Positions 1 through 6,246 of a stretch of 6,246 nucleotides of DNA are shown piece by piece; the first letter of the stretch is position 1; the number at the start of each line of letters is the position of its first letter. This DNA is from DASYML01 sp036399835 (lineage in GTDB: Bacteria > Acidobacteriota > Blastocatellia > Pyrinomonadales > Pyrinomonadaceae). The position numbers were made by a program, and so were the translations under genes. The stretch lies in contig DASWMI010000070.1 in assembly GCA_036399835.1 (NCBI GenBank), positions 1 through 6,246 on the forward strand. The letters run 5' to 3'. The notes beneath the pieces were generated by a model, which was not told the origin of the DNA, ran no database searches, and was given only the letters and a program-made list of their open reading frames with translations.

Positions 1-3000
1 CCCTTCGCCATCGCTCCATTCTGTATCTCGGCGATGGCCTGCCCACCTAAGACGCTGCTCCGCAGATAATAAGTGGTCGCAGTGCCTTCGGTCTTTTTAA
101 CGCGCAAACGGTCGCCGTCATAGCCGCTCGTCAGGCTGGACCACGGAGCCGTCGCGCTCGCCTGCTGGCCTGTCGCATCATAACGGAACTGCCAGCTTCC
201 CTCGTTGTAGAGATTGCCCGCCTCGTCGTAGGTGAACCCTTCCGCCGCCGTTCGCTGGTTCTTGTTTGTATACGAAGCCGTGTAGGAAGGGTTAGAGCCG
301 CCCCACCCGCCACGAGAGGTCGTGTTGCCCCACACATCGTAGCCGTAACCCTGCGAGTATGGCCCGTCCGGGTGTCCCCATGTATTCTGCCCGATGGTGG
401 CCTGAGCTTCCGAGCCCGTGTGCGAGACCGTCAGGCGGCCCACCTGGTCGTAGTCATACATCCGGTCCAGGGTGCGGTCGTAGATGTTCTCTGCGTAGGT
501 CACGCGGCCAGTATTATTCTCATCAAAGTTGTTGTAGGAGTATTTACTGCCGAGCCTGCCCTGTACATCCCACCTCGTCAGGAAGAGCCGCCGAGGGTCA
601 TACTCCATATTCAGGACCTTGCTATTGCCGTAAGTAATCTGCTTCGCCGCGCCGAAAGCGCGATACAGCAGGCCGCTGATATAGGTGATGTTGCCGCCGT
701 AGTTGCCCTTCACGCTCTTGACCCGGCCAAGCTTATCGTACTCGTAGTCTGTCTGAACATTCCAGGAGTTAGGATTAGCGGTGAGCTTGGTCAACTCACC
801 CGCGGGGTTGTAGTCGTAGGCGAGCTGGTAAGTGCCCAAGCCCGTGAACGTGCGGGTCTCGGTCTTCATGTTCGAGAGCTGGTCATAGGTGTAAGCGACG
901 CTGCCAAGACCGTCCGTCATCCCTGTCCGATTGCCCGCATCGTCATAAGTATACGAGACGTTCGGGGTCACCCCGATCTCCTTGCCAGCCGGGATGCCAT
1001 AGGTGATGCCTGTCACCTGATGCCGTGCATTGTAATTATAAGTAGCCGTTGCTCCGCGCGCATCCGTCACCGTCTGGACCAGATCATCAGGAAGGTAGCT
1101 GTACGTGGTTGTGCCCTGTTCCGGAGTGGTGCGCGTCTTGAGCCTGCCGAACCCGTCGTAGGTGAAACTCCTGACCTGCCCCTGCTGGCTGGTCCAGTTC
1201 AACTGGTCGCGCAGGTTGTAATCATAATTGGTCGTCGAATAAACACTCCCGTCCCAGTTCAGCTCTTCCACCTTATTGAGGCGTCCGAGCACATCCTTCG
1301 TCGCGCGCCGCTGTCGCCCCGCTTCATCCTTCGACGTGACAACCTCGCCGCCTGCGCACCCGCACCCGCCGTAGGTATTGATTCTCTGTGAGCCATCCGG
1401 GTTGGTCGTAATCGTCGGGCGTCCCTTCCAGTCATAAGCCTGAAGGGTGAAGTACCATGCAGGATCTTCGACCGTACCGAGCGGATTCCAGTTGCCGTAC
1501 ATCTGCGTCGGGTTAGATTGCTGCGCGACACGGCCCATCTTGTCGTAGACGGTGAGCTGGCCCATGTACTGCTGTGGGCTGGGATTGGCCGGGTCTTGTG
1601 TGGCCGTCGCGCGAACCCTGCCTGCGCCGTCGAAGTGCGTCACCGAGCGGACTTCATCGCTCGTTGCACTTGACAGGATAGTCGTGAAAGCTTCCATGTA
1701 GTCTGCGTCGGCGGAATACACGTACCGCGTGTAAGTCCCCGTGACATCGTTGATGACCTTCTCAAGGCGGCCTATCGAGTCGTAGACAATCGTCTGGGAA
1801 GGCAGAGCCCCGCCCGCGTTAGGCGAAGGTGTTTTTGCTTCCCTGACGGCCCCGAGGTTGTAGTCATACTTGGTGAAAGACTCTTTGCCGTCTCCATCCT
1901 GAACCTTCGTCGGATAAGCGAACGTATTGCGGTTCACTCCATCCGTGAAGCTGTCCGTGTAGAAGAAGGACTGCTGGTGATTGCTCATGTCGCGCGTGAA
2001 GGTAACTTCACCGACGATGTTGTAGCCGGACTTGAGCTCTTTCGTCGTGTTCGGCGGATCGTTCGGGTCGGTGCTCACCTGCTGGACTGAAGTCAGGTTG
2101 CCGCGCGCCGTGAACCCCGCGTCGTAATAGGCATCGTGCCCTGTCGGGTTAACGCCTCCCGCCATTGATTCCAGAAAAGAGGGCTGGTCATAACGATAGA
2201 GCGTGATGGATTGCGCCGTACCCGCCGCGTCATAGATCTTCCTCGCGCTTACGAGCCCGACCAGATGCTGGTAGAGAAAGACGTTGTCCGTGATGTAGTC
2301 CGTATGCGTGCGCCGCACTACTGCGTTAGGGTCAACGCCGTACTCGTAAACATCCGTCGGCAGATCGCAGCTCGCGCCGCTCGGCAAAGTGAAAGGGCTG
2401 TTGTATGAAACGGTCGTGCGACGGCGGTTGCCGCTTGGGTCGTAGATGTTAGTCTCGACGGCATGAGGACCTGCCGGATAGCTGAGCGTCATATCACCTT
2501 GCGTCCAGTTCATGCTCACCCAGCGTTGTTTGAAGCTATTGGCCCAGGTCTCTGTCAACTGAGGCAGCCCGTTGTCCCACCCCGAAGTATGATAGTAGGT
2601 CTTGTGAATAGTCCCGTCGGGCATCGTCACCTGGCTCATCCCGCCCGTCTGGTAGCTGTTATCTTCCGGCTTGTACCACGTCGCCGCATTATTGATTTCA
2701 TAGGAGGTCTCGGCCTCTTGTTCGACATTGCTCACCATGTTCCAGTTCGCGGCCCAATCGTACTTTCTGGAAAAGCGCGGGCAGTCGGTCTGCGCCGTAC
2801 TCTGGACCAGCGGCGAGCCGGGCAGATTGTAAGAGGTGTAAGCGAGCTGCCGCCCGTTCGACGCATAGTGAGTGATCTTCCAGACCTGCCCCCAAGAGGT
2901 GTAGCTGAAGGCATAGTATGAGTCGTCTGCCAGCTTGACCTCTGTCAGGACGGGAAGCTGGTAGCCGTTGACGAAGGGCGAGACGACGGTGAGTCCGCCG

Positions 3001-5360
3001 AAGTTGAGCTGGAGCTGTAGGCTGCTATAAGTGAAGCGGGCCGCAGCCTGAGAAAGCCCCGGCTGCGAGATTGATGAGAGATTGCCCTCCGCGTCGTAGT
3101 TGAAAGTGATGACGCGCGAGAGCGTATCCGTCATTGTCCTGACATGTCCGTCCGAATCGTAAGTGGCCGAGATAAAGTTACCGTTGCGGTCCTTAATCTT
3201 CGTGCAGCGAAACTCCCCGTGAGGAAAATTTGTCCCGCCCACAGCACGCTCGAAGTAGTAGCGTGTGCCGTCGCTGAGAAAGGCAGACATATTGCCGCCG
3301 CCGTAGTCAACCAACTGCGTATAGCTGCCGTCTGCGGTCATATAGGCATCGGTGCGACCGCCAATCTGCCGCAGCTCTACGCGCTCGCCCGCGCCCGTCA
3401 CCATGATGTAGACGTAGCCGTTGTACTGCGAGTTGTAATAGCTCGCTTGAAGGATCGGGAATCCGAGATGAAAACCTGGAGCGGGAAACGAGCGGTCGGC
3501 GTTCATCTGGATCGAGGAGTCCTGTTTGGTCCAGACCAGAGAGTTGTAGGAAAGCGCAATATTCAGATCGAGCCCGGCGCGACCCGCGAGCGAGACCAGC
3601 GGCAGCGCCCAGTTGAAGTTCTGCGAGCTGGGCGTGACGCCGGGCTGGCCTGTGCGGTTAGATGGCTGAATGCGCGCGCGCCCGAAATACGGATCGCTGC
3701 CGCTTGCGCCTGCTCCGCCAGCGGTTATGTCGCAGTCTATGCAGGCCAGGTTGGATTGAATCGGCGCAGAGGCGGAGGCTGGCTCAGCCTTCCGTTTGCG
3801 AATCTCGTCCAGGTTCGGCAGGTTCGGACCCGGCGCGCCCTGCATGGCCGGGGGCGGCGCTGCCGAAGAGCCGCTCTTGCGTTGCCTTTGAAAGCCCGGC
3901 GACTGTCCCGCGTTGCCGGCATTGCCATTACCGTTTCCATTTCCAGCGCTACTGCCGTTGCCATCAGCAGCGCCATTTCCACCACTGCCGTTATCCATGG
4001 AGGGACGACCACCGGCATGTAAAGCACCTAAAGCGCCGGGGGCATTGGCTACGCCGCCGGTTGAGACCTGACCCCACAGGTTGCCTACAGGTCTTGAGCC
4101 TTCTTTGATTGCAGCCGCTGTGCCGTTGGCCGTCAACCACGGGCGAACAGTCTTGATGAGGCCCGCGATGCCGCTCACAAATGGCGCGGAGGCTGAAGTC
4201 CCTGAGACGACCCTGTAGCCGCCGCCCGTCTGCGTGGTCAGAATATTCGCGCCCGGCGCGGCCACTGCGACGTGGCTCGCACCCCGGTTGGACCAGGATT
4301 CAAGCAAATCAGAGCTATTGGTGGAAGCCACCGCGATGAGATTCGGTGAATCGAAAGAGGCGGGATAATAGGGCGTGTTCTCAATATCTCGCCCTCCATT
4401 ACCGGCAGAGCAGACGACGACCACGCCACTCTTTCCGGCGCGGTCAATGGCATCTTTGAGTGCTGCCGAGTACCCGTCCGTGCCCCAGGAGAGGTTGATA
4501 ACCTGCGCGCCGTGCACAACGGCGTAGTCAATCGCTTCGACTGCTTTCGCCACGTCTCCCGTTCCCGTATTATCTAAGACGCGCAGGCTCATCAGGCTCG
4601 CGCTCCACATCACGCCAGAGATGCCGACCGAATCATTACCCTGAGCGGCGATAATACCCGCGACCGCCGTGCCATGCCCGTTCTCGTCCTTGATCTCGCC
4701 GGAGTTTGTAATGTAATCCCAGCCGTGCAGGTCAGAGCCTTTACCTGCCGCAGGATTGGTCCATTCGGAGTTTTTGAGGTCCGGGTGTGTGAAGTCAACG
4801 CCGCTGTCTATCACGGCGATGATGGTTGAAGATGAGCCTGTCGTCGTGTTCCAAGCCGATGTGACTCCGATGTCTGAGCCGAAAGTGCCGCCGTTCTGGC
4901 CGGTGTTTTTCAGCGCCCATTGTTCGACGAATCTTTGGTCGCTGGGAGTCACCTCGTCGTGACGGATAAGGAAATTCGGCTCGGCAAACTCAACTCTAGG
5001 GTCCAAGAGCAGCTCTGCGGCCAGCGCCTCAGGAGTTTGTCCCGCTGCCGCTTCCAGTTGCTCAACCTCTGAACCGCCGCGCAGTTTGCCCTTTTGCCGC
5101 GCGCCCTTCGAGACCATCAGCAATGATTTCTCTTGATCAGAGACACCCTGGCGGAAACGCACCAGCAGCTCTGCGTCACGGCGCTCGGCCATCTGCATTG
5201 CTGGCTGCGGGATGATTGGCGCGGGCAGACTCACCTTAAGTAAAGCTGCCTCGGCTCTGCGCAACGCGAAAGGAGCGCAGAGAGAAAGGACCATCAGGTA
5301 AGAGAGGGCTAGGGATGCGGATTTGATGAGCAGGCGAGGCATACGATGAGGTGCGCGCAT
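1..5360 (-). CDS. Secreted subtilisin (S8) protease fused to RHS/YD-repeat protein, C-terminus cut by window edge
   Basis: The frame is open from ATG 5360 to the left edge (1786 codons); I read it codon by codon and found no stop or frameshift. Residues 1-38 look like a Sec signal peptide: basic start, hydrophobic core SLALSYLMVLSLCAPFAL, AEA cleavage site. Residues about 62-133 resemble an S8 propeptide (ELLVRFRQGV... VEFAEPNF). The protease domain spans about 145-450. It has WALKNTGQ, Asp185 in VIDSGVDFTHPDL, His229 in NGHGTAVAGI, probable oxyanion Asn321 in SAGNGG, and Ser389 in GTSASAP, so it should be catalytically active. A Gly/Asn and Pro-rich linker (455-535) leads to RHS sequence from about 570, with YD repeats from about 750 to the end. 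RHS repeats form a large beta-shell, often around a C-terminal toxin. Here the core and tip are missing because the window ends. The protein is probably extracellular or surface-bound. A role in contact-dependent competition or adhesion is inference; the substrate is unknown. Confidence 0.95.
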   Translation of the reverse strand, partial: MRAPHRMPRLLIKSASLALSYLMVLSLCAPFALRRAEAALLKVSLPAPIIPQPAMQMAERRDAELLVRFRQGVSDQEKSLLMVSKGARQKGKLRGGSEVEQLEAAAGQTPEALAAELLLDPRVEFAEPNFLIRHDEVTPSDQRFVEQWALKNTGQNGGTFGSDIGVTSAWNTTTGSSSTIIAVIDSGVDFTHPDLKNSEWTNPAAGKGSDLHGWDYITNSGEIKDENGHGTAVAGIIAAQGNDSVGISGVMWSASLMSLRVLDNTGTGDVAKAVEAIDYAVVHGAQVINLSWGTDGYSAALKDAIDRAGKSGVVVVCSAGNGGRDIENTPYYPASFDSPNLIAVASTNSSDLLESWSNRGASHVAVAAPGANILTTQTGGGYRVVSGTSASAPFVSGIAGLIKTVRPWLTANGTAAAIKEGSRPVGNLWGQVSTGGVANAPGALGALHAGGRPSMDNGSGGNGAADGNGSSAGNGNGNGNAGNAGQSPGFQRQRKSGSSAAPPPAMQGAPGPNLPNLDEIRKRKAEPASASAPIQSNLACIDCDITAGGAGASGSDPYFGRARIQPSNRTGQPGVTPSSQNFNWALPLVSLAGRAGLDLNIALSYNSLVWTKQDSSIQMNADRSFPAPGFHLGFPILQASYYNSQYNGYVYIMVTGAGERVELRQIGGRTDAYMTADGSYTQLVDYGGGNMSAFLSDGTRYYFERAVGGTNFPHGEFRCTKIKDRNGNFISATYDSDGHVRTMTDTLSRVITFNYDAEGNLSSISQPGLSQAAARFTYSSLQLQLNFGGLTVVSPFVNGYQLPVLTEVKLADDSYYAFSYTSWGQVWKITHYASNGRQLAYTSYNLPGSPLVQSTAQTDCPRFSRKYDWAANWNMVSNVEQEAETSYEINNAATWYKPEDNSYQTGGMSQVTMPDGTIHKTYYHTSGWDNGLPQLTETWANSFKQRWVSMNWTQGDMTLSYPAGPHAVETNIYDPSGNRRRTTVSYNSPFTLPSGASCDLPTDVYEYGVDPNAVVRRTHTDYITDNVFLYQHLVGLVSARKIYDAAGTAQSITLYRYDQPSFLESMAGGVNPTGHDAYYDAGFTARGNLTSVQQVSTDPNDPPNTTKELKSGYNIVGEVTFTRDMSNHQQSFFYTDSFTDGVNRNTFAYPTKVQDGDGKESFTKYDYNLGAVREAKTPSPNAGGALPSQTIVYDSIGRLEKVINDVTGTYTRYVYSADADYMEAFTTILSSATSDEVRSVTHFDGAGRVRATATQDPANPSPQQYMGQLTVYDKMGRVAQQSNPTQMYGNWNPLGTVEDPAWYFTLQAYDWKGRPTITTNPDGSQRINTYGGCGCAGGEVVTSKDEAGRQRRATKDVLGRLNKVEELNWDGSVYSTTNYDYNLRDQLNWTSQQGQVRSFTYDGFGRLKTRTTPEQGTTTYSYLPDDLVQTVTDARGATATYNYNARHQVTGITYGIPAGKEIGVTPNVSYTYDDAGNRTGMTDGLGSVAYTYDQLSNMKTETRTFTGLGTYQLAYDYNPAGELTKLTANPNSWNVQTDYEYDKLGRVKSVKGNYGGNITYISGLLYRAFGAAKQITYGNSKVLNMEYDPRRLFLTRWDVQGRLGSKYSYNNFDENNTGRVTYAENIYDRTLDRMYDYDQVGRLTVSHTGSEAQATIGQNTWGHPDGPYSQGYGYDVWGNTTSRGGWGGSNPSYTASYTNKNQRTAAEGFTYDEAGNLYNEGSWQFRYDATGQQASATAPWSSLTSGYDGDRLRVKKTEGTATTYYLRSSVLGGQAIAEIQNGAMAK
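3..3119 (-). repeat. RHS/YD-repeat region of the large gene
   Basis: Codons about 748-1786 hold degenerate YD repeats with the family pattern Y-D-x-x-G-[NR]-[LVR]. Clear copies are NYDAEGNL (754), VYDSIGRL (1192), VYDKMGRV (1271), TYDGFGRL (1400), TYDDAGNR (1471), EYDKLGRV (1540), DYDQVGRL (1636), TYDEAGNL (1710) and GYDGDRLRVKK (near 1746). Spacing is irregular, as is usual for this family. The DNA copies are diverged rather than identical, so recent tandem duplication is not indicated. The array continues past the left edge. Confidence 0.92.
3892..3998 (-). repeat. Low-complexity Gly/Asn/Ser linker coding segment
   Basis: Codons 455-490 of the S8-RHS gene encode a run made almost only of Gly, Asn, Ser and Ala (for example SAGNGNGNGNAGNAG), built from repeated GGC/GGT and AAC/AAT codons. 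It directly follows the protease domain. A Pro-rich stretch (APPPAMQGAPGPNLPNL, about 501-517) and the charged DEIRKRK come next. It is most simply a flexible tether between the protease and the RHS shell, and it may vary in length between strains. Confidence 0.8.
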
Positions 5361-5374
5361 ATAAAGAGTGACGG

Positions 5375-5380
5375 CTCCTT
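5375..5380 (-). promoter_or_regulatory. Ribosome binding site of the S8-RHS gene
   Basis: AAGGAG on the minus strand lies 14 nt before ATG 5360, a little farther than usual. The next in-frame ATG (codon 7, 5342) would be 32 nt away, and starting there would remove part of the basic n-region of the signal peptide. Both points favour the start at 5360. Confidence 0.7.
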
Positions 5381-5405
5381 AACAACTCTTTTGAGGCTGT
5401 GATTT

Positions 5406-5426
5406 AGATTCAGGTACTGTAAATCT
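5406..5426. promoter_or_regulatory. Small dyad AGATT-CAG / CTG-AATCT
   Basis: AGATTCAG (5406-5413) and CTG (5417-5419) plus AATCT (5422-5426) form a short interrupted dyad around GTA, with a two-base bulge. It lies between the larger inverted repeat and the ribosome binding site. It could be a second regulator site or a small leader hairpin; it could also be chance, since the arms are short. Confidence 0.25.
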
Positions 5427-5436
5427 GATAACTGAT

Positions 5437-5478
5437 CCGGCAGGACACACTTCGACCTGCGAGATTTGTCCTGACCGG
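5437..5478. promoter_or_regulatory. Strong imperfect inverted repeat in the leader of the S8-RHS gene
   Basis: CCGGCAGGACA (5437-5447) pairs with TGTCCTGACCGG (5467-5478): eleven base pairs with one bulged base (5474) and a 19-nt loop. It sits 76 nt before the start codon. It could be an RNA hairpin in the leader of the minus-strand transcript or a dyad operator for a dimeric regulator. Read on the plus strand it is followed by TCTTTT (5485-5490), a terminator-like arrangement, but no plus-strand gene ends there. Confidence 0.5.
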
Positions 5479-5771
5479 GTGTGGTCTTTTGATTACTAAG
5501 TGAATGATGATGCGATGAGAGTCACGCCATCAAAAAGTGCGAAGCTCTCAGATTATGGAGTGCGAAGAAAGGTTGCCGCGCAGCGAGAAAAAACTTTCTT
5601 ATGGTCCCTCTAGAAGAGCAGAGCCAGAGAACTCTTCCTGCGTCTTATCTCTAGAGCTATATCTGGAAGATAAAACAAGCCGTCAGCTTTCCATTAAGGG
5701 CTATAAGGCCGCTAGTCTGAATGTCGTTGACAGAAAAGAATGTAAGAAAATCCAAAGATATGAGAGCGTCC

Positions 5772-5787
5772 AAAAGCTCGCGCTTTT
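5772..5787 (-). terminator. Possible weak terminator after the small CxxC protein gene
   Basis: On the minus strand AAAAGC-GCGA-GCTTTT forms a perfect 6-bp hairpin with a GNRA-type GCGA tetraloop. It begins 5 nt after the stop codon of the small gene (5793-5795). The only U-run is inside the stem and just two pairs are G-C, so intrinsic termination would be weak. Its position fits a transcript end between the small gene and the S8-RHS gene. Confidence 0.35.
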
Positions 5788-5792
5788 AATCG

Positions 5793-6155
5793 CTACCGCT
5801 TTGATCTGCGAATCCATCGCAGGACAGGCCCGAGCCTATTCTCAACCGCATCTTGGTTCTCTTGCTGATTCCAATGGCCTTCTTTGACCTCTGCCTGAGG
5901 CGTCGGCTCGATCAACTTAGAGATCAAGGCCGAACCCTTCTTAGGCTCTTCTAGTTCAAAGGGCAGGCATTTGCGGCAGCGCGGCAGGAGATGCATAGTC
6001 TGGTTTACCAGAGGCCAGCGCGTGAACAGCTCAGCTTCTTTGATCTGTTGACCGCACCTGTCACAGAGCAGCTCTCGCAGAGCGCGGTAGACCTTCATTT
6101 GTGCGCCCTGAGCACTCATCCCTATTCCAATCAGTTCGCTGATCGCTTCTTTCAT
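5793..6155 (-). CDS. Small protein with two CxxC pairs, probable zinc ribbon, function unknown
   Basis: This 120-residue frame ends at TAG 5793-5795. It has Cys31-x2-Cys34 (LCDRCGQQI) and Cys60-x2-Cys63 (PRCRKCLPF), 25 residues apart, the layout of a treble-clef or zinc-ribbon fold that binds one zinc. The part before residue 30 looks helical. The tail after 70 is charged, Gln- and Glu-rich, probably disordered, and ends in the basic WIRRSKR. There is no signal peptide or membrane segment, so it is probably cytoplasmic. The start is uncertain: ATG 6155 has no clear ribosome binding site, and ATG 6098 (Met20, MKVYRALREL) has AGGG seven bases upstream and still keeps both CxxC pairs. I do not recognise the family. 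It is on the same strand as the S8-RHS gene but 432 bp away, so a functional link is unproven. Confidence 0.7.
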   Translation of the reverse strand: MKEAISELIGIGMSAQGAQMKVYRALRELLCDRCGQQIKEAELFTRWPLVNQTMHLLPRCRKCLPFELEEPKKGSALISKLIEPTPQAEVKEGHWNQQENQDAVENRLGPVLRWIRRSKR

Positions 6156-6179
6156 CGCTCTTATAGCTTTATCGTTGCT

Positions 6180-6246
6180 CTATCTGGACCCGTCCGGGGG
6201 AAGTTCAGCCGCGCGCCACAAGTACCAGCTCGCGACAGACCGATAG
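6180..6246 (-). CDS. Possible C-terminal end of an upstream gene, cut by right edge
   Basis: On the minus strand a frame enters at the right edge and gives 21 codons, YRSVASWYLWRAAELPPDGS and one Arg, before TAG at 6180-6182. It lies 24 nt before ATG 6155 of the small CxxC protein, which would fit an operon. The stretch is too short to separate from chance, and no family can be named. Confidence 0.2.
   Translation of the reverse strand, partial: YRSVASWYLWRAAELPPDGSR

Larger units (their letters stand above)
5361..5792. other. Non-coding, A+T-richer gap upstream of the S8-RHS gene
   Basis: No supported gene lies in these 432 bp. A count over 5641-5760 gives 47 G+C in 120 bases (39%), and 5461-5520 has 43%; a stretch of the large gene (1141-1200) has 63%. 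The gap should carry the promoter and 5' leader of the S8-RHS gene. I looked on the minus strand for a -35/-10 pair and found only weak single boxes, such as CATAAT near 5554-5559 with no good partner. It also contains several inverted repeats: 5406-5426, 5437-5478, 5565-5600 (AAGAAAG/CTTTCTT), 5613-5637 (GAAGAG/CTCTTC) and 5772-5787. Confidence 0.7.

Noticed and set aside
372..1391. Plus-strand open frame of 339 codons opposite the RHS repeats
   Set aside because: It lies wholly antisense to the certain S8-RHS frame. Its product is a Val/Ile/Ala/Arg-rich sequence with no motif, as expected from the complement of G+C-rich coding DNA.
2211..2921. Two further plus-strand frames (2211-2408, 2463-2921)
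   Set aside because: Both are opposite the continuous RHS frame and show no independent coding evidence.
1..3119. Tandem DNA repeat or CRISPR-like array in the RHS region
   Set aside because: The periodicity is at protein level only. DNA copies are diverged and irregularly spaced, with no identical repeats or spacers.
3144..4022. Plus-strand open frame of 292 codons opposite the protease-RHS junction
   Set aside because: It is antisense to the real gene. Its repetitive Ala/Val/Ile/Ser end simply mirrors the Gly/Asn linker codons, and no ribosome binding site or domain is visible.
4238..4798. Minus-strand frames 4238-4531 and 4610-4798 in a different phase
   Set aside because: They overlap the S8 catalytic domain, whose own frame carries the His, Asn and Ser motifs across exactly this stretch.
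5537..5887. Plus-strand open frame of 116 codons from GTG, with a hydrophobic stretch LALLIATALI
   Set aside because: It has no ribosome binding site, starts with GTG, shows no recognisable motif, and its last 95 bp overlap the better supported CxxC gene on the other strand. Homologues in other genomes would reopen the case.
6185..6200. Dyad around GGACCCGTCCGGGGG
   Set aside because: The arms are only four bases (GGAC/GTCC), within the range of chance in G+C-rich DNA, with no U-run to suggest a terminator.

Overview
The window is dominated by one very large minus-strand gene that enters from the left edge and starts at 5360. Its single reading frame has no stop over 1786 complete codons. 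It encodes a secreted protein with a signal peptide, a protease propeptide, a subtilisin-like (S8) serine protease domain with an intact Asp/His/Ser triad, a Gly/Asn/Ser and Pro-rich linker, and then a huge RHS/YD-repeat region that is still running when the window ends. The C-terminal end, where RHS proteins usually carry their core motif and a variable tip, lies outside the window.

Upstream of this gene is a 432-bp non-coding gap (5361-5792). It is clearly poorer in G+C than the gene (39% over 5641-5760, against 63% over 1141-1200). It holds a good ribosome binding site, a strong inverted repeat about 75 nt before the start codon, and some smaller dyads. I found no convincing sigma-70 promoter in it. 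On the same strand, 5793-6155 encodes a small protein with two CxxC pairs (probable zinc ribbon) and unknown function. It may be preceded by the last 21 codons of another gene at the right edge. All supported genes point leftward, but the long gap and a weak hairpin after the small gene suggest that the large gene has its own promoter.

The organism is a bacterium with moderately high G+C. The style of the RHS protein (a 'GRAGLDLNIALSYNSLVW' entry segment, a 'YGGCGCAGGEVV' motif, an N-terminal secreted protease) reminds me of large RHS proteins of Acidobacteriota, especially Blastocatellia. That is a judgement from memory, not a search result. No mobile element, CRISPR array, tRNA or rRNA is visible.

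The point of most interest is the architecture: an apparently active, exported subtilisin joined in one chain to an RHS shell. The protease could cut the shell or release its tip, but this is inference. Nothing in the window shows a toxin or an immunity protein.
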